A stretch of 64,000 bases of DNA from Uranotaenia lowii (Eukaryota; Arthropoda; Insecta; Diptera; Culicidae): the NCBI RefSeq assembly GCF_029784155.1, contig NC_073692.1, positions 21,519,359 to 21,583,358 on the forward strand, written 5' to 3'. The notes beneath the pieces were generated by a model. It saw only the letters and a list, made by a program, of their open reading frames with translations. It ran no database searches and was not told where the DNA came from. The first letter of the stretch is position 1, and each line of letters opens with the position of its first letter. Shown here in pieces: positions 22,949-35,299 of the stretch. A program made the position numbers and the translations under genes.

Positions 22949-24379
22949 CTATTCGGATCCATGAGGGAATCGTAAAGTCATAATAATTTTGTTAGCATAA
23001 TTAAAAGAAGTTTGGAAAGCTTCAAACATTGAATTTGCTTTCAACATAAGTTGCATCATTTCCATTAAATTTTGATGCAAAAATTTTAATTTTTCCTCAG
23101 TAATCTCACCCAAATCAACAAAATTGTTAGGATCAGAAAATGAAGGAGAAGAAAAAGTATTTGAATTTCGGGGATTTTCCCAAGCCTTCGCATGAACGTT
23201 GAGACTTGGTTTTTTCCCATTTTTATTAGTTATGCCTGGAGAGGGCAACCCATTTTCAAGCACCTCTGAGAACGATAAACAACGAGTCTGTGGCGCAGAA
23301 TCAGCACAGGTAACATTAAAAACACTTCGGGTATTACCCAGCCGTGATTCCAATGTAGGCCGAGGCTGACCGCGAACAGGCAGGTTGTTTGCCGGCCCGA
23401 CGTGTGAAGACGAAAAAGAGGAAGGAGGAGAGGAAACTTTTCTGGTAACTTTGGGATTCTTCCTAGAAGCAATAATTTTTGCCCTGATGGGACAGTCTGG
23501 AGAATTCGAGGAATGATTTCCTGCGCAATTCGCACACTTGAAAAATTCTGTTTGTGGCTTATCACCACCAAAAAGGCATTTAGATTTTTCATGATCGAAT
23601 GAGCCGCAAAGCATGCATCTGGCATTCATTCTACAATTTTTAGTGCCGTGACAAAAAGCTTGACAACGACGACATTGCGTAATATTTTGAAGGAAATTGA
23701 TTGAAGATTTTCGAAATGGTTCGAATTTGACTCGACAATGAAACATAAGACGAGCCTTTTCAAGAATTGGCAAATTATTAACTTGATCCTTTTTAAAATG
23801 GATCAAATAAAGCTCAGGAGCAAAACCAACACTACTGATATTATTCGTGTTGGTTCTTTTCCTCATTTGAATTACTTGAATCGGAGAAAAACCTAACAAA
23901 GAATTTAATTCAGTTGTGATCTCATCCGGTGTCTGATCGCCGGTGAGACCACGAAGTACAACTTTAAAAGGACGATCTCTTCTAGTGTCGTAAGTAAAAA
24001 ATTGATGTTTTTTATTATTCAAATAATTTAAAATTTTTTGAAAATCATTGAAAGATTCCGCCAAAATACGAGCAGTTCCCCTTCGACCGATCTGAAAAGA
24101 AATCTTCACATCCTTGACGGAAGTGACGATTTCTTTCCGAAAGGCATTGAAGTCAGGAATCGTGACCGTAATTGGTGGAACCTTTTCGTTTTTAAGAGTA
24201 TAAGAAGAAGAAGGTTTCTTAGTACTCTTATCAGAATTAAATATGAATATTTCCTCATCACCGATGTTATGAAGGACATCGAATGAATTGGAAATTTCAA
24301 CTTTTTTGGGCGATGGACCTGAATTAGTTTCGGCAATTCGCTTTCTACCAGCTCTTGAGCCGGCCGATGACTTCCCCAT
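22949..24379 (-). CDS. LINE ORF1: Gag-like RNA-binding protein with three CCHC knuckles
   Basis: Intact frame of 476 residues from the ATG at 24379. The frame stays open further upstream to 24496, but those 39 residues are a hydrophobic run of F, L and S unlike a Gag start, so MGKSSAGSRAGRKR is preferred. A basic N-terminus is followed by a PRE_C2HC-like block (about residues 137-220, PFKVVLRGL..). Then come three zinc knuckles: CX2CX4HX4C at 236-249, the same pattern at 255-268, and CX2CX4HX5C at 282-296. The tail is Ser/Pro-rich. This is the canonical Jockey-clade ORF1, which binds the element RNA and forms the ribonucleoprotein particle. No frameshift or stop is visible. It is the only clearly intact protein-coding frame in the window. 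Confidence 0.9.
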   Translation of the reverse strand: MGKSSAGSRAGRKRIAETNSGPSPKKVEISNSFDVLHNIGDEEIFIFNSDKSTKKPSSSYTLKNEKVPPITVTIPDFNAFRKEIVTSVKDVKISFQIGRRGTARILAESFNDFQKILNYLNNKKHQFFTYDTRRDRPFKVVLRGLTGDQTPDEITTELNSLLGFSPIQVIQMRKRTNTNNISSVGFAPELYLIHFKKDQVNNLPILEKARLMFHCRVKFEPFRKSSINFLQNITQCRRCQAFCHGTKNCRMNARCMLCGSFDHEKSKCLFGGDKPQTEFFKCANCAGNHSSNSPDCPIRAKIIASRKNPKVTRKVSSPPSSFSSSHVGPANNLPVRGQPRPTLESRLGNTRSVFNVTCADSAPQTRCLSFSEVLENGLPSPGITNKNGKKPSLNVHAKAWENPRNSNTFSSPSFSDPNNFVDLGEITEEKLKFLHQNLMEMMQLMLKANSMFEAFQTSFNYANKIIMTLRFPHGSE

Positions 24380-24550
24380 GCTGGAAAGAAAAGAGAAAAT
24401 ATGAATAAAAGAAAATGAAAATAATGATAATAATGATGGAAAAACAGGTAAGGAAAAAATAAATAATGTAAAAATGTTCCTGCAGGTACACAGCAACTAT
24501 ACGATGCTCCGGCGTACGTGTTGACGGCTCAACGGTACAGATGGAAGTGA
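24380..24550 (-). promoter_or_regulatory. 5' UTR and probable internal promoter of the Jockey-clade LINE
   Basis: The 171 bp between the 5' target duplication and the ORF1 ATG. Full-length LINEs of this clade carry a downstream internal Pol II promoter here. The minus-strand start is TCACTTCCATCT, but no motif beyond position supports the promoter call. Confidence 0.5.
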
Positions 24551-24562
24551 GGTGACGGCGCT
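24551..24562. repeat. target-site duplication, 5' side of the Jockey-clade LINE
   Basis: GGTGACGGCGCT, partner of 20044-20055. Confidence 0.85.
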
Positions 24563-25079
24563 CTTACTCAAGGTTCGTTACACGTTGGAAATCTGTAGCT
24601 CTCTCGCTTTACTTTCACACTAAAAAAATTTAAATTATTTGTCACGATTTCGAAGAAATTCTCGAATTTTTCCTGTAACACGGCTCATTAGGCGGCGCAA
24701 ACGTTCTTCGTCCATCGTTTGAGCTATCTTATTCCACCAGGTCTTCATTTGATTGATGTCTTTAACAACCTTTCTCTCTGCTTTGAGTCTCTTCTACATC
24801 ATTCGACAATATCCTTGTTGGCTAATTGTTTCCATCCTGTTTTGTCTTGTGATAGGTTATGGTTGTGAAGGTCCGATTCACATTCTATCGGCCGAACTGG
24901 TAAGACATGTGTCTTACCTCTTTGAATGTTGCCCGTTAACTGACTACCGCTCACGGCACGACGACAGCTATACCTTCGTGTGTGTGCGTATGTGTAGTGA
25001 GAACGATGGAGGAAGATAGCCGATTTGGAAAGAGAGTGCCAGTCGAGAGAGTGCCGTGCTTGCGATAATCGGCTACACA
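24563..25079 (-). other. possible 3' LTR end with polypurine tract (weak), otherwise no gene
   Basis: On the minus strand AGGGGGGAGG (25080-25089) is directly followed by TGTGTAGCCGATTATC (from 25079 downward), the arrangement of a polypurine tract and LTR start. A near-palindrome GTAAGACATGTGTCTTAC lies at 24900-24917. No partner LTR, second LTR boundary or coding region is seen in the window, so it could be a solo or truncated LTR or chance. The frames here (24753-25019 plus, 24799-25158 minus) show no domains. Confidence 0.3.
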
Positions 25080-25089
25080 CCTCCCCCCT

Positions 25090-28051
25090 ACACAAAAAAT
25101 TGAAAGAATAGAAACAACATGTTTTGGTTGCAAAATTTTCAACTGAGAATGCCAACACATAGCTATTTTATTATTTTCTTCGACCAACAATTTTCGTAAA
25201 TGCTGTGAAAATCTCATGTTCTGCTTGTTCATGCCAACATTTAAATCTTTTTTAGTCTTTGATAGGTTCGAACTGCAGAACTCCGTTCCCCGTTAAATCT
25301 TTGGTATCTATGCTAACTCTCAATTATTTCATTTTTACTGTAGTTTAAGTCGAATGTCATATATTGTTTCTGATATAAAATTTTGCTCATGTCACTCATA
25401 TAACTTGGTGCGTTTATTTCTGTTGTCTTAGAGACGAATCTACCAAGCAAGCCTCTCTAATAAAATAAATTAAATTAAATTAAATTGTCCATCGCAGAAC
25501 CTTCTTCAATTTGTTGCGTTATAATTTATTTTACATATTTGGTTAAAATCAAAGTAAAAATCTCTAGCTAGCAAAGGATGAACCGGCCCTGTTATTACGG
25601 ATTGAACTTCACGATCCGACGTGCAGAGGGCTATTAAAAGTAAAGATGGCTAACAGACGTATTTAACGTCCATTTCAACCGTTGAAAATAAATGCTTGAA
25701 TTAGGCGCACGATCTACAAGCAATTTCTTAGCAAAAACCCAAAGCCAACCACATAGGGAGAGGCAAAGGGGAAGCGTTTTTGCTAGCTGATGACCCAGGG
25801 GTCGCTCTCTTAGACTCCAGACGCTAATAGAAAAAGTCGCTCTTTGAAGCTTAAGTCAAAACATCGTATTGTAAAAATTCGTAGTCAGTAGTTGGAGTGG
25901 AAGTTGTAAAACCGTATAGGAAAACCCAAATTCGTTGAGGCTGGCGATCTCCGACCCTGTTTCCCCGCGCATTCGGTTCGGGCTAAACGAGAAGTGGTAA
26001 GTAGAAGGTGGTAAAAGTGTCTACTGGTTTTCAAACCTGGTCCTTGGAGGCCAATCGAAGGTTTACGAAAAATGCTGAACTATTGCTTTTTTGCTTTAAG
26101 TTACATTTGGTTTTTTTTTTTTTTTATTTTCCCCTTGAGATTTCCAAACCTTCAACACGAGATTTGCGCAAATTTGAATTGTCCCCCTTTGAGGTTATAG
26201 TCCGGGCTAACTAAATAGATGATCGTTGCCACATCTACACATAGTGGATGACGCTTAAATGCCGACGGTGAAGTTTGTGCCTTTCAATCTCACAATTTAA
26301 TTCCCGAAACGTAGCAAATTCTTGGCTAAGGCGTATTCTTAAAACCTCTTTCTATAGGTATCTTATTCAAGCTAATTCTCAGCTAAAATTCACTATTAGT
26401 ATCAGACCTCCTTAACGCGGTAATCAAGCCGAGGCTTGAATCTTTGGGATGCCTATTATTCTTCATTTATTACTAATCAAAGAATTTCTATCATCTCGTC
26501 AGCCCCAAAGATCAGATGTTATGATGCCATCAGTGGTTCTATCATATTTTCACTAATACCAGGGCAAATGAACTCTTTATCAGATTATTATCACTTATCA
26601 GAATGCATGATTAAATGGATAGAATGAGTTTCAAGCCATCATAATAAACGATTTGTCGTACCTCTAAATCCTGAGAGGTCAAATTTGGTCCAATTGGCTT
26701 GTTTTGTTCCTTGTCAAGTTCTTAACAGTTGTTAGATCGATTGTGCTTGCATGATGAGTTTTTAGAAATGTAGAAATTGTGTGCCATTTCTATGAAATTT
26801 TCTTCCAGAAAAGAGATGGGTCTCAAACTAACGTTGAAGAAACATGCATTTTTCTATTGACAAATTTGGGTCCATATGAATTATTAATTAAAGAGTTGTG
26901 CAGATATGCAGATAACAATTGTATGAGAGCCCCCCATTCCTGTAAGGGGAGGGATCTTAAAACATCATAGCTTACAGAGTAGTTTCCAAGTTAATAAGGT
27001 GAATAAGCTAAACAAATTAATATAGATCAAATTTCACAACATCAGGATGAGAAAGTAACATAAAATTAATAATTTTGACAAGATAAACAAATTTTCAGAA
27101 GACTTCAAACCAGTAGGATTTGAATTGCAAACGTTATGAGGTTTTGACCATCGATTAGTCAGGTCTGCCCCACTGTGCGACGCACATTGGTTCAAAATGA
27201 GAAAGGTGGAAAACAACCTTTTTTATTAAAGATTGTATGCGGAAAGTTGAAAAATTTAAATAAATGATTTATTTTTCGATGTTTGTTATTTTATTTCTAA
27301 AATTTCCTTAACAGATTTTGAGTCTCATATGTACATACTTTAAATTTGAATATTTTTCAATTATATATAAAAATTTATGTTAAAATTAAGTATGGGCTCC
27401 GAAATTCTTCTAGATTAGTAGAACTGATGATGTATGGTTAATTTACCATTAAATGACAGCAATCCACGCTGGATTAACTGTGTATAAATACTTTAAAATA
27501 TTTATTTTGAACCAAATTGTGTTCCACTCAAAGATATCATATTCAAAATATAGCGAAAACTAGAAGCGGATTTTAGATATGTTTTGTTGAGGCTTTCACC
27601 TATCCAACGGTATATAATTTACCACGGCGATCGGCAGCGCAAGCTTCACTTTTGCTTCCGAAAAATAAAAAGAATAAATCGATTTTTTTTAACATCCAAT
27701 TTTGCGCTATCGACAAAGTGAAACTTTAGTAGTTAATGATATTGAGGATGTTTTTTATCTCAAAACTGTAAAATAGATCATAGTCTATCACTTCGGTACA
27801 GACTTTTAATTTTTGATGACATAGATGCCATATTCAATTGTTTGGAGTTATGAATAAAAAAAACGATTTTTTTTTTAATTTTTGTGTTTAAATTGTCGTT
27901 CAAGTTAGTTCCATGGAAAGTGTCTGAAAAGTTTTTGAAAATATCTAATTTCACCAAAAAGTTCCTTAAATATTGAGGATTGAGTAATAAAAATAGTTGT
28001 CGCTGACTTGAAAATTGAAATTTTTTCTTCCTTTTTGGGGATTTTTTTTAG
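25090..28051. other. intergenic, no gene recognised
   Basis: AT-rich sequence with a TAAAT-type microsatellite at about 25459-25486 preceded by 'aagcctctctaataaaat', a texture like a retroposon tail. Short frames (for example 26008-26214, 26436-26627, 26779-26970) carry no domain. Confidence 0.5.
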
Positions 28052-28141
28052 GGATCGCACAGTGGTTCGACGCTCGAAGCCGGAACGATTGCATCGATCT
28101 TCAACGGCCTCCTCGAAGTGGAGGGGCGCGTTGACGGTTAA
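28052..28141 (+). CDS. candidate terminal coding exon, unknown gene
   Basis: A GC-rich island in AT-rich sequence, immediately preceded by a strong acceptor (a run of nine T then AG at 28050-28051). Read in phase 0 from 28052 it gives 29 codons and TAA at 28139-28141. The peptide includes GTIASIFNGLLEVEGRV, which looks like ordinary globular protein, and third codon positions are mostly G or C, unlike the surroundings. An AATAAA occurs downstream near 28277. This could be the last exon of a host gene whose other exons lie to the left. The other two frames are also open for a while, so the evidence is compositional and positional only, and I do not recognise the protein. Confidence 0.3.
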   Translation, partial: GSHSGSTLEAGTIASIFNGLLEVEGRVDG

Positions 28142-30655
28142 AAATAGACGGGAATATCAGTAAATTATAATATCTTTCTGTAAAAATTCTAGCTTAAATT
28201 TTAACCCGAGATTATTTAGATTTTTTTTTTTTAATTTGTGAACCAAGATCTTATTCCTTGTGTATTTGGTGTATTGAATAAAGCTCTTCCAAGAACCCTG
28301 GAGGATATTAAACTGAAATATTTTACAGTGATGCCAGAAGCTTTCATGAATATACAAATAGATCTTTGCTGCTGCTAAGAGTGGACCATAATTGAAAATC
28401 GAACAAAACTCAAAATGAGAAACCCTGATTCTCGGAATCATAAAAAAAAACTTAACCACCCTTGCCTGCAATGGCAAAAATGAGTTGCGATGTTTTGGTT
28501 TCAATCGGGAAGTTAGTGGTCGGAAACCAAAAATAGCAGTTGTTTATTTACGTTTACCAGAGTAAGTGCTAACGCTTGGAATCTTCCTTGAGCACTCTGC
28601 AACAGTAAGATATGATTATATTGAAACTTTTTCTCTGGGAATTGTCATTCTGAATTGAAGAAAACTGAAGTATTTATCAATAATGTTAATCGGCAGTTTA
28701 AAGCCCCCGAATTATTCATTTTTTTTAAATCTCAATAGAATTCAATAATGATCCAAAAATAAATCAAACATAAAGATTACCACGATTTCAAATCCTAGCA
28801 GCAAACTGTATTGGAGGAAGAGGTTTGAGAAAACAACCGGTGGTTGTTGCTCTGGTCAAGTGCTTTGCCTAGCTTCGGTGTTGCTCTATTCGGTGTTTGA
28901 TCTAATGAAATTAAACATGGTCGCCAGAGCACGATCAACTCAAGCATCTCCTCTTCTGATGAATGAGCTCTGTGTAGGTGGCCAGATCAATGAAACTGCA
29001 TCGGATTAGTAGAAGCAGCAGCAGCATCATTCGGTGAATACACCCATCGAGTGCAACAGGCAACGCCGGCAAATCTCGGTGTGAAATTGAGATATTTACC
29101 AGCACATTTGAGATTTGTTTGCGTGAAACGACCTTTGAAAATTATAAATAACCTGAAACAGAAATAAATCATCTGTGGAAGAGCTAGAGTGATGGACTTG
29201 AAAATCAAACGAACAATTTGAGAATTGTTTGTAGACGTTTGCTAAAAATATTTCATTTTATTTCAGCAATAATCTTTTGAAAATTATCAATAACGAAAGA
29301 TTGTAGCAGCTGGGATCCAAAAATCACTTTCAATTTTGTGTTATTGTTTGTCATCATGATTTCGCAAGACGTCGACTTGCTTCTTTAACAAGTACAAGAA
29401 AACAATTTTCCAAAAGCTCAGGAAAAGCAGCTTATCGTAGATTCGCTTTTCGCTTCCCAATTGGCTCGACAGAAAGCCCTTCTTAACAAAGAAAAAAAAA
29501 CGCTTTATTTTTGGGGCCGCCTTGTATTGAAATGTATGGATTGAGAAGTTGAAATTGATGACTACTTTCCACCCACCGAGAAGATATCGTTTGTTCACAT
29601 TGCAAAAACTTATGGAATAACATTTTTAATGAAACTTGTAAAAAAAAATTGCCTAACGAATCCACTTCGATTGGACCACAGGAAACGGGAAATCCTCACG
29701 AGAGAAATGATAATCTCTCGGCGAAATGAGACTGCGGTCGAAAAGTTTCCCGAGTAATCTGTTGGTTGAGAAAAGCCGCCGTGGAAAAGTTTTAGCTTTT
29801 CCGTCACACCTTCAGACAAGAAAACAGTCCCAGGCGCGGGCAAAGTATAGTTTAAAAGTGGCAGTTGCTGAACTGTTTTGCCATCCGGGAGCTACATTAA
29901 AAGCAGTAGGGGTTTTCAGAAAGCGATATAATCCCGCTGTGCGTTTTACTTTCGTTTTTTTTTTTAAGTTCACGTGATCCCATTTGCATCGTAATATCGC
30001 AAATTACTACTACAGCTAACTTGTGGCGGTGCACCGAGTAAAAGTTTTCCGACTCCCATCCGAAACGGATGAATGGAAAACCGGCTCTAATTGAGTAAAT
30101 CTTCTGGCGAAATTACGATTCAGTGATACGGTCGTAAAAAAGTCGTACGGGGGATTGTTTTGCTTTGATTTATGGGTTAGGTGAGCGTTGTTCTACAAGA
30201 CTGTTTTCATTACGTCGAGTTGAAACAGGAGGAAAAACAATCCACCGAATTGAACATTAAACATTGAACTCAAATTTTTATTTAAAAAAAAAAGTTTGAA
30301 AGATCAATGATTGTAAGTTTTAGTGCATTTATTATTTAAGTCGTGGAATATCGTAAATACAAAACACTTGTCAGATTTTGTCTATCACCCCTAGCTTTGG
30401 CGTTATGGCGGGTTTATTCAATCATGAATTCAGATTTCGTTTAAATGTTCTTGTTTAAGAGATATAACGTTGTTAATAAAATATATTCTACTATTTTATT
30501 TATTCTTCTGAGAATCGATATGATTTCAACTAATTTTGACATCATTCAAGAAAATAAATGAATATTTGATATTAAGTAAAGTCATTGACTTAAGTATTTC
30601 TCTAAAATTTCATCAAACAATGTTTTATCAAAAGTGTGCGTCGTGACGTCACCAA
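28142..30655. other. intergenic, no gene recognised
   Basis: Frames at 28157-28504 (minus), 28987-29208 (minus) and several of 60-85 codons between 29341 and 29977 overlap one another and have no motifs. The 29640-30200 part is GC-richer but not recognisable. Confidence 0.5.
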
Positions 30656-30945
30656 ATTAAAATGAATGCTGGGTCATTCGGCCAAAGGAAGTCGGCTGAT
30701 GGACCTTTGGTCCAATAGGTTATTAGGCCGAATAGACCACTAGGTCGAATGGGTTATTCGGCCGACGGTTATCCAGCCGAAGGCTGTTAAGGAAAATTAT
30801 CATTAGGCCGAATGGTCGTAAGGCCGAAAAAAAATATGCTAGGAAGAGAAGACATATTAACGCTTATTTGCATGAAAAGGCGAATGGCTGTTAGACCAAA
30901 TGGTCGATAGGCTAAATAATTATAAGCCATATAGGCCGATAGCAA
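30656..30945. repeat. degenerate GGCCGAA(T) repeat cluster
   Basis: About a dozen imperfect copies of a 12-20 bp phrase of the form ATTAGGCCGAATGGTC, with variants ATTCGGCC, AGGCCGAATAG, TCGGCCGACGG and TAGGCCGATAG. The spacing is irregular, so this is a decayed short tandem repeat. Confidence 0.75.
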
Positions 30946-33900
30946 GCCCTCCCCCAGGGGGAAAGAAGTTTTAACATTACTTAAATCATACTACTTCAAT
31001 TTCAACGAATCTTTAAAAGAATCAAAACTAGAAAGAAACAAAAACTTGAAATATAACAACTAGTAGGGCCCCGTGAGATTATATCTAGAATAGTTTTTAA
31101 TTTCAAAATTCTCAACCCAATATTTGGACAAAAATAATGTGAACTGAATAATGTCACTATTCGAGAAAAAATAAGAAGAAAATGATTTGTAATTTTCCTC
31201 ATCTTAAATTTTCATTTTTTTTATCGTAATATGTTAGTCAGGATATTCAGTTTTGAAAAGCTAGAATGAAGAAAAACATCTCCTCATTTTCATTACATAC
31301 AAACGTCTTGCACAATAATAATTTTTATTATTACGTTAACTTTCCAAGTAATGGTTCCAGCTATATTCGCCAAAACTGGCTCAAAGTGCTTAGAGAGAAC
31401 AGAGAAGCTATTATTGAATACCATTTTGACAAGTCGTTAGTGTTTATGGTTTCTTGGGTTAAACTTTTACATTTTTGCCAACAATTTTATAAATTTGCAA
31501 TTTATGAATATTCTCGGTTACTTTATTAAACTTATAGTCATTTTTATAAACATTTCAGAGTTTTACCCTGGCAATATCTGGGCTAATACCGGGTATTATT
31601 ATAACTTTTAACTTGTCTACCCTTATTTTTTAAATATCCGTTGGTTTATGAATTATAAACCATTTTCCCTTCCTTTTTTGAAATGCCGAATACAACCTCA
31701 TTTTAAGTTTTCAATTCTTAAACTCTTATGTATCTCCATAGAATTTGAATAAAATTATTCTGTTTGATTTTCTTTTTTAAATTTTGTTTTTTCTGTGTGA
31801 ATTCTTCATCATACTTACCAATTGTCACCAGATAAATATTTTTCGATGAAGCACAATGATGATGATGAAATGGTGATAAGGGTGTTTGAAATAAATTAAG
31901 AATTAAAATTAACATTATGCAGCTGAAATCAGAGCTTTCATTTTTGAATAATTTCTAAACTCTTCCAAAATGTGTGCACGTGATTAATTAACAATTTTTT
32001 TTTTTTTGAAAATACCAGCAACTATCTTCTACGCAGACAAAATGGCTATTTGAATACAGTATACTGACCTCATCTCCAGTTCCTTTACATGGTAAAAATG
32101 TTTTGTAGTCTCTGGGATAGCATTTGAATAAAAATTGAATCATAGGGCAAATTCAGATTCATTTTTATTATAGAGATGTGGCAGTTCATCAGTTATCAAT
32201 AATAAATTTCACTTAAAATTTAACTCAACTTCATTTCAAAGCTAATAAACATCATATCACCAAAACTAAAGGTGACAGAAAAAATCTGACAAAAGATTCG
32301 AGTTCAGTGCGAAAAAATCTTCCAAAATTTCAAATTATTGGTTCCAAAATGCTGTTTCCTTGAGAAACCTATTCAATTCTTTTAATAAGTTTTAAAATCG
32401 GTAAGATGTTTTTATTAATATTCAAAAATGTTAAATAACCTTTCTTCATATTTTGATTTAATAAAAAAAAAAAGTTTACCTAATTTAATAGATCCGTTTT
32501 TTTTTGTTTTACTGAATTTTGTGGTCAAACTTGTTAATTTTTTTTTTAATATTTTAATATGTTTGTTTAGAGCTTGAAATTTGAAACTACAAATCCTGCG
32601 CTTGGAAGTTGAAAATGTTTTACTTAATTTTTAATATTTTAAATAATTTTTTTTGAAGATCATATTTTTTTATAAATAATCTTTGAAAAGGTCGAAAAAT
32701 GATTCGACGTAGCTAATATAAATGAGCTATGTTAACTAGTTAAGTATATGCTTCGTGCTTTCAAAATTTAGAGCAAAACTGGGAATTCCCTATTTTTAAT
32801 TCAATCAGTTACTTGTTGATCACTCAAGAAATAATGGGTGATCCAACCCCTACATTTTCAGTTTAAGCTTTCAATGGTGAACTGAACATGTTGCATTATA
32901 AACCCTTCAATTGAATTTCTTGAATTGCTTAACGCCTTCCCGAATCCTGCGCGAAAGATCCGTCAGCTACTCCTAGGTTTTTCTCGTGGTATCGTGCAAA
33001 TTTCTGAGCAGTGTTACTGGTAAGTATTCTGCGATTTGGATTGCTTGCAAACTACTCGACCGAATAACCTGATGTCTTAAGATTTAAGAATCCGACAGTG
33101 GCTTATGAATCCATGACAAAATCATCAGCCAACAGCAGAACGGACTTTTATGCGCGGTGGCGACCAGACGAATTAACTTTTTTACCAATTTTTCTTCACC
33201 AGCAGTGTGATTACGAATAAAGCGGTAAACTTTATTTGGTTTTTCTTCCCGGGTTTTTTTTTACATTTTCCGCTGTAAACAGAGCTGGACAAGCTACACG
33301 CAAAGAATTTATTGGCAACAAATCTTAAAATTAACACAAATGCTACATATTTGTAATAGACTAGTTCTCTCGTCGGATTTTTTGCTGATCACAATGCCAC
33401 TTACATGGTTTGATCCTCCACTATTACTGAAAAAAACAACTATTCTCGTAAAAAAGGAAAATTAGAGATTGCTTCATAAAATTTGCTTTATTTTTGACAA
33501 TTTTTATTGAAAATATTTTTCCAAAAAAAAAAATGAAAAAAAAATCCAAAAGATGTAAATTTGTTCGATCTAGTGCCTGGCCGAGTTTCATAAAAATCGA
33601 TCTACGCGATCAAAAATGGGATCAGTTTGAATATAAGATTCATTACAGCCCAACAGGCGATTTCATTTTATTTTGTATGGAAGATATCGTTTACAATGAT
33701 TTTTTTCTTTCGCAAATCCGAAAATTTATACCAAAAATTTTAGTAATTGATAAAAACTTTAGTTTTGATTTGTTTAGAAAAGGAATTTTTTTTAACTGAG
33801 CTCAAAATAAGAAAAACAGAGTTTCAGAAACGACATGAGAAAAAATTACATACGAATTTCATACATATTAGACTGGCCCATAACAAAAAAAAATCCTTAT

Positions 33901-34115
33901 ATTCCACGCGGCACCCCCTAAGTTGGTGCATTAAGGTAAAAAAATGACTTTCTGAAAGTTTCAGATCATTCGGAAGAAGCACGAGCTGGCGCAAAGGATT
34001 TGAAATTTGTATGGAGATTTTCGGCAAAATGTATGAAAAATCGACATACTTTCACTCGTTGTGTTCTAAAATATGTTTCCAGTATGCTAGAAAGCTCAGA
34101 TTTTGAGGAATTGTA
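30946..34115. other. AT-rich intergenic, no gene recognised
   Basis: Very AT-rich with many homopolymers. The frame at 33494-33799 (101 codons) is Lys/Phe-rich from composition. Positions 33870-34115 lead into the foldback element and may be its outer part. Confidence 0.5.
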
Positions 34116-34553
34116 GTTCAAACAATGACAAACAAGTTGTAGGAGATTGTGACGCATTACGAGTTGACTGTGATGAGTTATAAGCAATTGAATGTGTGAT
34201 TTTTTTCTCATTTTATCGATATATCGTGAACGGTGCATAGGTGGATTAATAGTACTAACTTGATCGCATTGTCACACAATGAGAATTACAGATAGAAAGT
34301 TTGTGTCTTCGGTAAAGTTGTAGCATATTTTATAACAAATATCTTTGCAAAAAATTCAAGAAAGATTGAAAAACTATAAACTGCTGCATTGTGCGACGAC
34401 GCGATCAAGTTAGTGCGATTATTAGCCCATACACCGTTCAAGATATATCAATGAAATGCGAAAAAATATCACACATTCAATTGCGGATAACTCATCACAG
34501 TCAACTCGTATCGCGTCACAATCTTCTACAAACTTGTTTGTCATTGTTTGAAT
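34116..34553. mobile_element. foldback (inverted-repeat) element
   Basis: The left arm, 34116-34281, is a diverged inverted copy of the right arm, 34387-34553. They share blocks such as GACTGTGATGAGTTAT against ATAACTCATCACAGTC, CAAACAATGACAAACAAG against CTTGTTTGTCATTGTTTG, and GATCAAGTTAGT. About 105 bp of unrelated sequence separates the arms. No target duplication is fixed. It probably is an old foldback or MITE family member. The arms may extend outward with gaps. Confidence 0.7.
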
Positions 34554-35299
34554 TAAATGTCATAACATATTTGAACATGATTTTTTTTACTCTAAAAGTG
34601 CGGTGCATTTTTACTTGAGTATAAAGTTCTATAAATCGATAATCGAGGCATAGTTCAGTTGAAATATCATCTGCTTTCCGAGCCAACGACTATGTTTTCA
34701 AATCCAGGCGTAAACATCGAACAAAGTTGAAACTTTTCAATGTCCATGCGTGGTAAAAAAGTGCGAATGACACAATGACGTTGAAACAACATTGATTGAA
34801 ACAAAAATTAAATCAATGATGAATAAATTATCAGCATTAGAAATGGTATTGGTTTTAAAAAATGTCGAGATATTTTCTTGATCATTACCGTACCTGCGAT
34901 TGAATGTCATCACAAAACAAATGCTTGGATAAGGCTCTCATTAGGCAATTCAGCTTACATTAAAAAAAAAAGAAATAAATTTTGCATTTAGACATATTTA
35001 ATTCATTTGTACAATTCATTTGAACACTGATTTCTTATGTAATCTTCGTAAACTTGAAATTTCTGGTTTGTGAGAAGCGTTTTATTATATTTATAAGCAT
35101 AGTTTTTTTCACTCTAAAAGTCACATAAGTTTCGTATCAAGGTTGAGAAGATTTCAAAATTACGAAAATCAAATGAACCATTCTCCAGGATCCGTTTTAG
35201 TGCGAAATCAGTGTGTCATTTTTTAGTAATCTACCACCAGCATTACCCAAAATGAGATCTTTTTGGTAACTTTTCTAAATACTGATAAGCAATAAGTTT
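34554..35299. other. intergenic, no gene recognised
   Basis: AT-rich, no domain-bearing frame. It ends at the short TTACTTACTTAA tail of the RTE-type LINE. Confidence 0.5.

Larger units (their letters stand above)
20056..24550 (-). mobile_element. full-length Jockey-clade LINE insertion
   Basis: A 4.5-kb LINE on the minus strand with 5' UTR (24380-24550), ORF1 (22949-24379), ORF2 (20305-22935), 3' UTR (20056-20304) and a poly(A) tail seen as a 15-T run at 20057-20071. It is flanked by GGTGACGGCACT (20044-20055) and GGTGACGGCGCT (24551-24562), a 12-bp target duplication with one mismatch, which fixes both ends. Retention of the 5' UTR means that reverse transcription went to completion. The two-ORF layout with three CCHC knuckles and an AP-type endonuclease plus RT, without RNase H, is that of the Jockey clade. 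Resemblance to mosquito Juan elements is plausible but unchecked. Confidence 0.93.
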
